Assembly (NCBI GenBank): GCA_905160935.1
Contig: CAJHZI010000463.1
Coordinates: 434,001-498,000 of the forward strand
Reading direction: 5' to 3'
From: Enchytraeus crypticus
Taxonomy: Eukaryota > Annelida > Clitellata > Enchytraeida > Enchytraeidae
Length of the DNA stretch: 64,000 bases
Shown here: positions 36,560 through 47,854 of the stretch, one piece after another
How the letters are laid out: the number at the start of each line of letters is the position of its first letter
How positions within the stretch are numbered: the first letter of the stretch is position 1
Translations under genes and position numbers: made by a program
The notes under the pieces: generated by a model
Databases searched by the model: none
Seen by the model: only the letters and a program-made list of their open reading frames with translations
What the model was told of the DNA's origin: nothing

Positions 36560-39500
36560 TTTATATAGTGACACATCAAGGTATTTTAATATTTAATGTT
36601 GCTAGCGTTACCTTTAAGGAGGAGTTATATGGAATATAACTGGAGGTCCATGGAATATAGCATAGAGAGAGATGGAGTCACTTTTAGGACTTTAAAATTC
36701 TTAACTTGATCTGTTATGTTGTTGCTGTTTCACAGCTTAGAGACAAGTTACTGCAAGCTGAGCAGGACTTTGAGACCCTGAAGCAGTTGTCACTAAACAG
36801 AGACTTGCCTTCTGCATCAAGTCTTCCCAGTCATCTCTCAGGTACTCCTCTACCTCTCTCTGTATGTCTGTGTGTGCCTGTATGTCTGTGTGTGCCTGTA
36901 TGTCTGTGTGTGCCTGTATGCATGCATATATTCACACTGTGTTGATGTGTTGTTTCAGGTTGAGGGTTTGTGTACATGTATTTGCATGTATACGTCTGCG
37001 TTTATGCCTATGTAGAATGTCTGAGTGCACTTGTATATGTATACTTGTATAGTTGTATGTGTGTTTGTCTAAATGTAGAATGTTTGACTGCACCTGTTTA
37101 TTTATGTATACTTCTATAGTTGTATGTATGTTTGTCTAAACGTATGAGTATTGTGTAATGTAGAGGTTGTACAAGAGATATACACTGCACAGAGGATAAG
37201 ATTAGTTGTAATAGTCTGAATGCTGTGTAATGTAGAGGTTGTGCAAGAGATATACAATGCACAGAGGTTAAGGTAGGCTGTAATAGTCTGAGTGCTGTGT
37301 AATGTAGAGGTTGTACAAGAGATATACACTGCACAGAGAGTAAAATAGGCTGTAATAGTCTGGATGCTGTGTAATGTAGAAGTTGTGCAAGAGATATACT
37401 CTGCACAGAGAGTACGAGAAGAAGCTGTTGGCGAGAGACTGAGGTTGGTCGAGAGAGAGAAAGAAGAGGTAATGAAACAACTACAACTGCAGCTGCAGTC
37501 AAAACATCCACCAATCAGGTAAGTCTGAATTCTATCTCTCTCTTTCTCTCTGTCTCTCTCTCTCGCTCTCTCTCTCTGTTTCTGGTATTCTCTCAGTGTC
37601 AAGCTCACGATACATATTCCTACTCAAGGTTGATTATCAAAGAGTAAACTTTAGTAACTTTTAAACTTTTAGTTTACTTTAGTTTGTTAAAAATATGGAC
37701 AAAGGATCTGTTTTAAAGTTGACACAGAATTAAAGCTCAGTTGAACAATTTCCTGATATTGCAGCCATGCATTGTGGCTGTAATATCAGGAAATTGTTTT
37801 GAAAACGTAAACAACTAAAGGTCTATTCTAGCTTCTATGATATTATGAATTTCAGAGAGAACTCAGATAGTGGTATTGAACTGAACCTATCAGCTCATCA
37901 AGTTTGTATTGATGATACTCTGTTTATTATTAATTAAATATCTGCGACTATGTCTTCATCTAACATTGTTGCCGTATCATTACATGACTAATTAACTTCA
38001 AGCTTGGCATTGCGTTTTTACAACATTTTATTTCTTTAAAAAATTTAAATTTTTCATATAAAGTTATATTGCATACTTTCAATATTAGTTACTATTGAAC
38101 ATTAGAACATTATTAAAGGTCTCATAAGCTTATCAAGTTTAGTTATTATAATTTATAGGGTTTTAATGTGCTGAACAGTGGGAAGGCTAATAGACCTGAA
38201 ATACTCCAGACTTCTAACGGTCTAACAAGTGATCATTGAGATCCTAGCACACTGGTTTTAAAAATTAATTATTTGAGCAATTTTGTAAGTTGATATGTTC
38301 ATCAGCATCCATCTTACCATGAAGCTCAGTTTAGCTAAGGTCAATCTGAACCATTTCTATTCGTTTTTGAAAATGTTGTCGCAATTTCTGGAGCCTAGGC
38401 ACTCATCAACTGAAGCCTAGACAATCACTCTTTCTGTCTGAAGTTCATTCGGATCTTAGTGCTTTGTCGTCTTTTACGATACGTGCAATCCACGTTTGGT
38501 CTGTTCTTCAGCAACCCGGACACAATATGGATGAAAGTTGATATAGTGAACAAGTTTACGCCCCTGACATCATCCTTGTATGAGGAAACGGACGTTAAAA
38601 CTTTTTTATCATTATTATTATTATTAAATTAAATCGTAGGTTATGCTGTATAACTGTGCAGACATTGGAAGGAGTAGTCTCCAAGATGGCGGCTGCTGAT
38701 GATTCAGCAGCTGTGGAGAGTCTGGGCAAAGAGATGGTTGATAGGCTGGCAGCTGCTAAGCAACACAGGCAGCTAATAACTGCTGAGGAAATGGCCGTTA
38801 TTTTACAGCAGAGAGATACTGCTCTAGCGAAGGTACTATTTTCTCGTAGCTTTATACATTGTCTAAGTGCGTCAGATGTTGAGATATTCCTACGGCTTAA
38901 AAGAAAAGTAACTTAATGCATATAATTGCTTGGGGCCTTTGACGAGTTAAAAAACTTTTCCTTTACTGTTTACACGCTTATTAGATTTCATTCTTTTACT
39001 TCGGACTGATTTTCTGGATTTTGGAATTTGCACCGTGTTTGGACCTTGTTTTTGCTCGCCGGCTTGATTTTGACTCAATATTGCTCGATGGTGTCATTGA
39101 TGACTGTAACACTCTAATTGTTGTTATTATTACTATTGATAATATGATTTCAATTCTGCGCTATAAACTAAGTAAGAATTTGCATTAGGTGGCTTGTTAA
39201 TTTGTTAACCATTGATGCCTATCCTAATTAAAAGAAAATTGTATTCGAGTGAAAGTAATGAAATACTTGTTAGACATATTATACTTTTCAATATTAGTTA
39301 AATAAACGTATTATAGTATATTGATATCTTTTGTGTTCTTGTCACAGTTGGCCTCGGCTGAGGCAGATCTCATTACTTTGAGAATCGATCAACAAAAATA
39401 TAAAGACTGCGTAGCCCAGTTGGAATCTGTCAAGGTGAAGAAGTAATTTGCAAATGTCTTTTGTCTCATTTTAATGGTGAAACTCATCTTCTTCCACATT

Positions 39501-40276
39501 TCTTCACATTTCACATTTCACATTGTGAAATCCACATTCTTAGCCATCTCTTCTAATTTTCCTGTCATTTTCGTAAATAACGCACTTAACTATTAGTCTT
39601 TATTAGCATGTGCCTGATGTTGTTGGCTATATAATAAATAATAGTGACCATTCAATACAATTTGCAATAAGGAGATGAAGTAATTAATTATTTTTAGATT
39701 ATTTGGCATATTTTAGTCGACACTGACCTGAACTTTGACCCCAGGCTTCGCTGAACGTCAGTATGTTGTTGTTGTTGCTCGTTTTTAGGGAGAGCATGAG
39801 GCAGCGATAAGAGAGCTTGATGAAGCAATGCGTCAAATCAACGGATTGAAAGAAGAAGTGGAGAAATATAAACTGATATACAGGTATGAGCAGGCTGTAT
39901 TAACTCCTTTCAAATAACGTTCGCTAAACCGCCTTTCTATATTATAGTAACGTCTATCTGTAGTATTTATAGTAACCGCCTTTCTGTAGTATTTATAGTA
40001 AGATGCGATTGTTTTATCGGATTTCTTCAGTTGCTCGTATTGAGCTGTTCAAAGTATATGTGACTCCTAGAGCTGCTGTAGAAGGCCAAATGTTGTCGTA
40101 AACCTTAACAAAGCTACAACAGTATTTTAAATTGTTGCTGTTGGTGTTGTTGTTGGTGGTGATGTTACTGCTATTGTTGATGATGTTGTTGGTAGTGATG
40201 TTGTTGTTGTTGGTGATGTTGTTGTTGGTGATGTTGTTGGTGATGTTGTTGTTGTTGGTGATGTTGTTGTTGTTGG

Positions 40277-40312
<36 letters not shown>

Positions 40313-40417
40313 TGATGTTGTTGTTGATGTTGTTGTTGTTGATGATGTTGTTGGTGATGTTATTGTTGGTGATGTTGTTGTTGGTGATGTTGTTGGTGAT
40401 GTTGTGGTTGTTGTTGG

Positions 40418-40456
<39 letters not shown>

Positions 40457-43400
40457 TGATGTGGTTGGTGATGTTATTGTTGGTGATGTTGTTGTTGGTT
40501 ATGTTGTTGTTGGTTATGTTGTTGCTGTTGTTGTTGGTGTTGTTAATATTTTTGTTGTTGTTGGTGATGTTGTTGTTGTTGGTGATGTTAATATTTTTGT
40601 TGTTGTTGGTGATGTTATTGTTGTTGGTGATGTTAATATTTTTGTTGTTGGTGATGTTGTTGTTGTTGGTGATGTTAATATTTTTGTTGTTGTTGGTGAT
40701 GTTGCTGTTGTTGGTGATGTTGTTGTTGTTGGTGATGTTGTTGTTGTTGGTGATGTTGTTGTTGTTGGTGATGTTGTTGTTGTTGTTGGTGTTGTTGTTG
40801 TTGGTGTTAATATTTTTGTTATTATTATTGTTGTTGATGTTGTTGATGTGTATTGTACCACAGTGAGCTTGCAGAAGCAGCACAGACTTCTAAATCAAGC
40901 AGCACAGCTCTTCAGGCTGAGGCAGAGGCGGAGCTTGACAGGAGGGCGGAACTTATCACTGAGCTAAGAGCCTACACTGCTGAGCAGGAGGCGGAGCTTG
41001 TAATAATGACTGACAGGGTAAAATAATAATGCTTCTTAGTTTTATTGTTCTCGTAGATTCTATGGAACTATAGCACATTTTCATGCATAGCATGAGGCTC
41101 AAGGTTCAAATTCCTGCCAGGCTCACCTACAACAAATATTTTGCGACTTTTCGTTCGCTAAAATACTTGGAAATAAAAATATCAGTTTCAAAATAAGTAA
41201 CTCTTAATATTGCTATAGCAATCAAAAGGCTCTTATTATTATTCCAAATAATAATTTTTTAAAGAATTCATCAGCGATGAACTGAATCAGATACTCAAAT
41301 TGATCACCAATGGAAGATGGATTGGGATCTTACACCTCTGTGCTGATATGGTTTAGATTTACTACTTTTATTGTGTGACTGGTCGGGGATTTAGAGCACT
41401 TGGTTTAGATGCGCGGCTATAGACGACATTAAGTAACGTCAAACTAGGTTAGTACATGGTTAGAACTTGACCAACTTGGACCGAATGTTGACAGTTTCAA
41501 TTAAATATCTCCTAAGTTCCCAGAGCATAGGTTCAGCCATGAATATTGTTGGCAGAATAGGCCTACCAGAAAGGCAAATTGCTATAAAAAGAACCTATTA
41601 ATTTAAGATTATTAACCTATTAATTTAAGATTATTAACCTATTAATTTAAGATTATTAACCTATTAATTTAAGATTATTAACCTATTAATTTAAGATTAT
41701 TAACCTATTAATTTAAGATTATTAACCTATTAATTTAAGATTATTAACCTATTAATTTAAACAACAGTTGTACAACAGTTGGATGAGCAACAACAGTTGA
41801 ATGAGTGTGACGTACAGTAAATAATTGTGTGGCTCTATGTTGTTCTAGACATATCTTTCTCCTTTTTTCGTTAGAGAACTTCCAACTTCTTATACTTATA
41901 GATTAAAAATTTGAGCACCTCATAGCAATTAAAAACATTTGTTACATATTCCTCCACTCTTTTCATAGCTTTTCTCTGTGCTTTCTCATATTGGATTTAG
42001 ATCTTGCGTTGTCATATTGTGTTAGATAAAGGAGTTAGAGAAGGAGATTGCTGGATCTCTAGATGAGAGAAATGAATTGAGAAACGAATTGCATCAATCC
42101 AACGTGGATCTCTCAAAAGAGATTGCTGAATCACAACGGTCAGTTAACAATAGTAGTTGCAAAATTATAGTACATTATTGAAAAAAATTAATGTGAAACT
42201 TCCACCCTGGGGGACTTCCACCCTGGGGGAAATCCACCCTGAGGGACCCCGCCTCGGGCAGGGTCGGGACCCCGCCTCGGGCATGGTCGGGACCCCGCCT
42301 CGGGCATGGTCGCGACCCCGCCTCGGGCATGGTCGCGACCCCGCCTCGGGCAGGGTCGGGACCCCGCCCGAGGCGGGGTCCCGACCCTGCCCGAGGGTCG
42401 GGAACCCCGACCAGGCGGGGTCTTGACCCCGCCTGGCCGGGGTTCCTGCTTGGTCGAGGGACCCCGCACGGAGGGGAACCTAGGTCCGGCGTCGTACCCC
42501 GCCCATATATTTCCCTAATTAGCGAGCCGAAGCTCGCACGCCGACCAGGGACGAGACGCCTCGAGGTCAGCAGTCAAGCAGAGGAGGGATTGACCGAGGT
42601 CTGTCCCGCATCTACCGTAAGAGAGCCTTGCGGCCACTTGTTATCGTCTCAGTGAACTGAAGACGACTGTTACAAGCACTGAGCCCCTTTTATACTGTCT
42701 CAGAGGCGCAGCGGTCACGTGATTGTAGAACCGGTTATAAGCTGGTTACATTTTACCGGTTATATGATGGTTAGTTTAATTAACCGTTCATTTGATTGAA
42801 CTGCCTAACAGAATTTAATCTAATGTGGTTTTGCGATTTTAAGAATCATGTGAACTTACTGATAAACTGATAAATATATGCATTATGCAGTATTTTTCAT
42901 AATGATCTTAAATTCTGTATTATGTGTTTTAACATTTCGTTTTGCTAAATGATCTGTCCTAAATGATCTTCACGCGATAATTAATTAATATTAAAACTGA
43001 AAAAAAACTGTAACGCTGGCTGCCTTTAACACTGTATCAGTGCTGGCAATTTAATTAACAATAATTGGGGACAAAGGTCATAACTTTACATGACAAAAGC
43101 TGTTAAAAGGTAAAAATGCTATTTTTATTTCGACTAGACTGTTGAGAATGTTATGTGTGTGTTTTGATCGATGTACATTTTGAAATATTCTCGGTTCAGA
43201 AAATATCCGGTAAGAGAGAGAACTATGTTTTATTTCAAAAATACACTCAAATATGCACACACACTAGACCGTCAAAGAGGTTAAAAAACCAATCTGGTTG
43301 ATCGCCCATCATGCATGCACTACGATTATTTGGGACCTGCTTTTATAGAAATTGATTATTTTGTTAATTTTGCTTCTTTTTCAGATTGCTGAGACTCGTT

Positions 43401-43457
43401 ACGGTTCTTAGAAGAAAACTGAGTGGAATGGGTGTGATGGAAGCACTGAATGAATAA
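32446..43457 (+). CDS. Unrecognised coiled-coil protein, 12 coding exons
   Basis: I do not recognise this protein. Exons: 32446-32876, 33238-33575, 33864-36046, 36736-36841, 37413-37518, 37856-37901, 38662-38832, 39348-39434, 39789-39883, 40864-41017, 42026-42138, 43385-43457. All junctions are GT-AG and phases agree, giving 1300 residues. Residues 1-125 are polar and probably disordered, followed by a short helical region ([12 protein letters not shown]...[20 protein letters not shown], about 135-175). Exon 3 (258-984) is long, Ser/Asn/Pro-rich and low in predicted order. Residues 985-1300 are heptad-rich coiled coil (for example [40 protein letters not shown]), ending [14 protein letters not shown] near the C-terminus. 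A short Ser/Asn linker (about 1048-1070) comes partly from the 46-base exon 6, which was found by phase. A scaffold or centrosomal type role is possible, but that is a guess from architecture. Confidence 0.8.
36258..36313 (+). mobile_element. T1 SINE 3' part
   Basis: ctgggctcgccagtcactgacatcgctttc followed by gaggaaactgacgtt; the head is missing. Intron 3 of the coiled-coil gene. Confidence 0.7.
36376..36560. repeat. (TA)n microsatellite, imperfect
   Basis: About 185 bases of TA with a few interruptions in intron 3 of the coiled-coil gene. Confidence 0.95.
36862..36925. repeat. 18-bp tandem repeat
   Basis: About three units of tgtctgtgtgtgcctgta begin about 20 bases after the exon 4 donor of the coiled-coil gene. 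Confidence 0.8.
37153..37412. repeat. 72-bp x4 tandem array ending at a splice acceptor
   Basis: The landmark gtgtaatgtag lies at 37153, 37225, 37297 and 37369, an exact 72-base period. The last unit ends with ctgcacagagag, which is the acceptor of exon 5 (starts 37413). Earlier units keep tgcacagag. Confidence 0.93.
37745..37797. repeat. 23-bp hairpin with 7-base loop
   Basis: Arms 37745-37767 and 37775-37797 pair at 22 of 23 positions, the exception being a possible G-U. Intron 5 of the coiled-coil gene. Confidence 0.9.
38305..38525 (-). mobile_element. SINE-like repeat, family B
   Basis: tgaagctcagtttagctaag, atttctggagcctaggcact, cttttacgatacgtgcaatc and cagcaacccggacacaatat occur in family B order. 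Confidence 0.65.
38555..38625 (+). mobile_element. Solo L2/CR1-type 3' tail
   Basis: cctgacatcatccttgtatg then aggaaacggacgttaaaact and (ATT)n. Confidence 0.7.
38988..39145 (+). repeat. Interspersed repeat, family X
   Basis: ggaatttgcaccgtgtttgg, tttgctcgccggcttgattt and tcattgatgactgtaacact match 28785-28955 in order. Ends in (ATT)n. Intron 7 of the coiled-coil gene. Confidence 0.7.
40128..40855. repeat. (TTG/GATGTTG)n satellite of about 730 bases
   Basis: Nearly uninterrupted gttgttg and gatgttg units fill the 3' part of intron 9 and end about 10 bases before the exon 10 acceptor. Open frames run on both strands through the repeat but carry no gene signal. Confidence 0.95.
41592..41760. 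repeat. 22-bp minisatellite, about 7.7 copies
   Basis: Near-identical units beginning aacctattaatttaagatta with period 22, in intron 10 of the coiled-coil gene. Confidence 0.95.
42190..42520. repeat. GC-rich minisatellite with a perfect 25-bp hairpin
   Basis: About 23-27-base units of gaccccgcctcgggcatggt type repeat in an otherwise AT-rich intron. Arms 42344-42368 and 42372-42396 are perfect reverse complements around the 3-base spacer cga. Frames through it are repeat products. Confidence 0.9.
42521..42780. other. GC-rich unassigned segment after the minisatellite
   Basis: Includes the palindrome gcgagccgaagctcgc near 42521 and a block from about 42540 to 42720 with balanced base composition and no long frame. 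It may belong to the same unit as the minisatellite. I cannot name it. Confidence 0.3.
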
Positions 43458-43739
43458 TTATTGTATTTTGCTGTTAGATTGAAATGCTCTCGTTTATTGA
43501 CGCGATGTAGTCAGTGTCAGCCAAACCTGAGTACCAGTCAATGCCGGTCAAACCTTTCAATGCTAGTCAAGTCATCAGTTGTTTATATTGGTCTATTCTT
43601 ATAACGTGTTTATTATTTGCACTTATAACCTTCAGAATAATACATTCCGTCTTTCGCCTGCGATAATTTTGTAGATCAAAGAGTTCATGACAGTATCTAT
43701 TGCGATACATTAAAAGTAACTTTTAAACCGAGTTGAATT

Positions 43740-43815
43740 ACAAGCCGCTGTAGCCTAGGTGGTAAGGCGTCAGGCGTTAGAACGTGACGTGCTGGGTTCG
43801 ATTCTCACTCGATTC
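43740..43815 (+). mobile_element. tRNA-like SINE head (T2-related)
   Basis: ctgtagcctaggtggtaagg (A box) and gctgggttcgattctcac (B box), with aacgtgacgtgctgggttcg like the T2 copies. It cannot form a good acceptor stem, so it is not called as a tRNA gene. Confidence 0.6.
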
Positions 43816-44331
43816 AATTTTGACAACATCTTTAAATTATTTCCTTTCTTATGGTTGGGGTTAGGGTCAGGGGTTAGGGTTAGGGCTTGATCAAGGTAAG
43901 TAAATGAGTTAGCTTAAATCTTGTGATTTGTGTAGTTAACTGGTACTGGCGAAAGACGGACTATCTTTTTCTGAAAGATATAAGCGCAAGTTGTTTATTT
44001 TTCTGTTAATATTTGTTTGATTACTTTATTTCGTAGTTTTCTTCCCAGTTGTTGCTCATTCATTCCGCAAAATAGGCTAATCGCTGTTTATTTGATAATA
44101 TTTTATTTTTTAAATGTCACATCACGCAGTCTTTTTAAAAATTGTAATTTTATTTGTATGACCATGTAGCCTACAGTATAGCATTGAGCTTTCTAGTCAT
44201 TCGAGCTATTGGTCAAATGTAATGTCGTTTTACTGCTGTTTTATTGCATATTATACAGACGTGTGTAGATTAATATATATCGTATGATCTAGTAAGAGGC
44301 AGGAGTTTAAATTTATTCAGTGTCAGACCAG

Positions 44332-44336
<5 letters not shown>

Positions 44337-44370
<34 letters not shown>
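44337..44370. repeat. (CT)n microsatellite
   Basis: Pure CT dinucleotide run of about 34 bases. Confidence 0.95.
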
Positions 44371-44373
<3 letters not shown>

Positions 44374-45474
44374 GTTCATATACTAAATTATTTTTTAAAA
44401 ATATTTAATGACATATTAAAACTGGTCTAAATAGACCAACCATTAATTTTAAATTGATCATATTGAGCATATTTAACTACACGATATAATGCTACAATAA
44501 ATCCATTGATAATTATTTTATCTTTTAGACAAAATAAGTATTAAAACTTAACACTAACGTTCAAATCATAGATGCTTTCAAAGACATAAAATAATTACAT
44601 AACCTTAAACTACTAAACCATAAGTAGCCTTTATAGTGTTTATACTGTCTATGAATGGACTGCATACAGTTTTAACACCACGATCAAATGCCCTCAAGGA
44701 AATAAAATACTTACATAACCAACATAAACTACGTAGCAATAGACTGCATACTGCTTATACTATAGCATGCGTATGAACACTTGTTCTTCACATTTATAAA
44801 TTGAGGAAATTCTTCACAAAATATCTTGAAGCAGCCTATAAACAAAATCTAACCAAATCAATAGGCAAAGTTTTACATGAATAAAATAGCTTGACATATT
44901 GGCACTGATACTGATATCTAATACTGTCCTCAATCTATTTTTCTTACTTATTATTCAGTCTATTGTGTAAACATTTTTCTTCTGCTACTTTTTATTTAAT
45001 TGTTAATATTAAAAGCTAATGATAATATTAATTTTATTTTCCTTATAAGTAAATCTCCTTGCAAAGTTCACAACCTTACGTTTTGCTTTGTCAGGTTACA
45101 TGTACGTGTACTTATATATTATCTTGCATCTTTCTTCTAACTATGTGTTAGAGCCTTTAGACCTTTATTGTCTAGTCCCTAATCTCGTTTTTAATCATTT
45201 AATTTTTAAGAGTATGTTTAGAAATTTTAGGCTTTGCGTCAACGTTAAACTTTTTATTGTAAAAGTATATTTTGCTGATGCATTTTGTACTTTATCGAGG
45301 CTGAAATTTTATTGTGAACACATTTTTGTGTATTGTTCATACTGTATATCTCCATCCTTAACCTTGCACATATGATCTAATATTTAACCTTTGAGATCTT
45401 CTCATCTCTATGGCTCGTTATTTACAGTTACTGATCGCTTAATCTTATTGTAGATTTTGTTATTTATATATAGT

Positions 45475-45725
45475 GTTGTGTCCGGGACGCTAAGGAATAG
45501 ACAAACCGTAAACTTCATGTGTCTTAAGAGGCGACTGAATATGAGCTGAGGAAGGCAACGGTATTCCCGAGCTATAGGCTGCATTAAGGTACGAGCAAGG
45601 CATAGCCTTTTGTGTAGGCATTAACGTATTGCTCATATATGGAGTGCTGTATATAGAGCGTGAAGTCAGACTCTGAATGTATGTACGTTTATTGTGTACC
45701 TTTATTAGTGCCTTCATTATATGTA
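45475..45725 (+). mobile_element. SINE-like repeat, family R
   Basis: gtgtccgggacgctaaggaa, gtgtcttaagaggcgactga and gcaaggcatagccttttgtg follow the same order as 2425-2705. Confidence 0.65.
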
Positions 45726-45819
45726 AATGAACCTGCCATGGTTAAGTCGTTAGCTGATGTTTGATTGATTGTTATACATATTGTTTTATTAAAGAGTTCA
45801 ATTTAATTTGAACCGATTG

Positions 45820-45920
45820 AATCGGGTGAATCGATTTGTAGTGACATGTGATGGGGGGACGTCCCTGACATCATCCTTGTATGAGGAAACAGGCTATACC
45901 TTTGTTATTATTATATTATT
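45820..45920 (+). mobile_element. Solo L2/CR1-type 3' tail
   Basis: atcgatttgtagtgacatgt, gacgtccctgacatcatcct and tgaggaaac, then (ATT)n. Confidence 0.7.
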
Positions 45921-46050
45921 ATTTTTATTATTTTTTTACCCCGGTGTAAAGAACCTGAGGTTTGATAAAAACGATTCAAGCAATACGTGCTGAATCGCCG
46001 CCCGGCTACTCGAGGTCATCAATCGGCTTAAAAGAATTGCCGAAGCAGAC

Positions 46051-46085
<35 letters not shown>

Positions 46086-47854
46086 ATCTGGGCTAGTCGC
46101 CCAGTAACTGGCCTGCTCTCAGACTGGAAGTGTACGTTAAGTGAGTTGAGTGGTTTTATCCATTTAGCCTTCTAACTGAATTTTCCTCTGTTTCTAGAAA
46201 TTTACTGATCTATTTATTAACTTATTCCTTTAATTATTCTTTCGCAAGACTTGTCATTTGCTGATGTATTGATTTTATATAGTTTGAATAAAGTTTATTT
46301 AACTAAGTTACACTGTACATTTGTACTGGCAGTTGGTTATTGTTGCCTAAAAGTTTACATGAGATGTACTTTGCAATTTATGTTGCTCTAATCAGTAACC
46401 GATTGATTGATTAAATAGTTTCAATTTTGCTTATATATGCCTCTAACGTGATTTGCTCGTTTTATGAATCTACCCACGAACTTATGTCTCTCCGTCGCTG
46501 ACATGATACTTTCCATCTCTACAGTCAAATCCACGAGCTGCTAATACTCCTAAATAAATTTAATTTTTCTTTTGACGTCAGACAATTACTATAAGAAGAT
46601 AAATCGTGATAAAACAATTTTAATAAGCAGCCGTTAGAGTGATCTGATCAAATTAAGCGTTACTGGACGCCTAACCTAGCGACTAGAACTCTTTGGGTGT
46701 TATCGTCTGATCACTAGGTGATGGATGGGAGAACATAAATCATAGAGAATGCGACAGGTGTCGAGTTTTCAGCGATACATTATTAACACTTCCGACGAGA
46801 AATTTCGGCAAAGTTGAGAAATATTTGTCCATCGCATTTAAAACTTCGCCAATAATTGTACACTCAGAAATTTCCTACGGGCGCAGAGCTTCGATTGTTA
46901 TGTGGGGAAAGCCGCTACAATCCGGTGCTTAACTTTTCGTCTACAAGAAGCTATTTAATAATACAATAATTGTTTAATATTTAATATAGTTTTAATAATA
47001 CAATAAGAATGAATAAGAATTAATATAGTTTAATAATACAATAAGAATGAATAAGAATTAATATAGTTTAATAATACAATAAGAATGAATAAGAATTAAT
47101 ATAGTTTAATTATACAATAAGAATGAATAAGAATTAATATAGTTTAATAATACAATAAGAATGAATAAGAATTAATATAGTTTAATAATACAATAAGAAT
47201 GAATAAGAATTAATATAGTTTAATAATACAATAAGAATGTGCTAGAAACGAAATCCATGGTAGAAGGTAGTAAAAATGAATTCGATGGTTAATAAGGTAG
47301 CCTTGGCTTTTGTGATTATTTAATCCTATGATATTGAAGGTATCAATTTTATCTTACTTTATCCAACTTTCATCCTCACTCTCTTGTGCACGGGACTTTT
47401 GCTAGATGTTTGTGATTTCGCTGAAAACGTTGCTTCAGCAAATTCCAATGCTATTTATTCTCATTCATTAAAGTATTCGAAATTAGCATTATACCGATAC
47501 GCGGTATACTTAGATTATACCATGTATGAAACCCCTTATATTCTATCGTCTGTAATTATTTGGTTGATTAAATAATTATTGGCTAATTAATTAACTGATT
47601 AAGCTCGTGCAGGCCTAACATATAAGCTAATTTGGACTTTCGGTGTCTGAAGCCTAATACTGATATAGGACGACAAAATGGCCATTGTGCTATCTTAGCA
47701 TATTTTGGATGGCTACTATAGGCCCATTATTTTTATACCTGGACTTTATATGCTCTCTTAAACATTCTTAAATTACTATTTACTTCTCATTGACTCTATT
47801 GTAATTGTAAATTGTTGTTCAGCAATCATATCCTATCTAATCTTACTGAGGCTG
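45921..47854. other. Intergenic, no gene seen
   Basis: (ATT)n near 46050-46082, AT-rich unique sequence, and the 38-bp minisatellite at 46980-47240. No supported gene. Confidence 0.5.
46980..47240. repeat. 38-bp minisatellite, about 7 copies
   Basis: Units of taatatagtttaataataca plus ataagaatgaataagaat repeat almost perfectly with period 38. Confidence 0.93.

Larger units (their letters stand above)
43458..45474. other. Intergenic, no gene seen
   Basis: Downstream flank of the coiled-coil gene. It holds a possible ATTAAA poly(A) signal near 43707, a tRNA-like SINE head (43740-43815), three to four TTAGGG-like units at about 43858-43885, and a (CT)n tract (44337-44370). The 95-residue frame at 45088-45375 is AT-driven and unconvincing. 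Confidence 0.5.

Noticed and set aside
37409-37518. Earlier acceptor for exon 5 of the coiled-coil gene
   Set aside because: It gives a frame without heptads and does not match the phase of exon 6. Kept only as a possible alternative isoform.
40014-40967. Poly-Asn, poly-Leu and Val/Asp-rich frames on both strands
   Set aside because: Products of the (TTG)n/(GATGTTG)n satellite in an intron.
42157-42655. Pro/Arg/Gly-rich overlapping frames
   Set aside because: Both strands and several frames are open because of the GC-rich minisatellite. No independent coding sign.
43740-43815. Possible tRNA gene
   Set aside because: Good A and B boxes but no acceptor stem pairing. Similar heads occur in SINE copies at 19668 and 31497.
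43858-43885. Telomere-like TTAGGG units
   Set aside because: Only three to four imperfect units. Too short to call an interstitial telomere.
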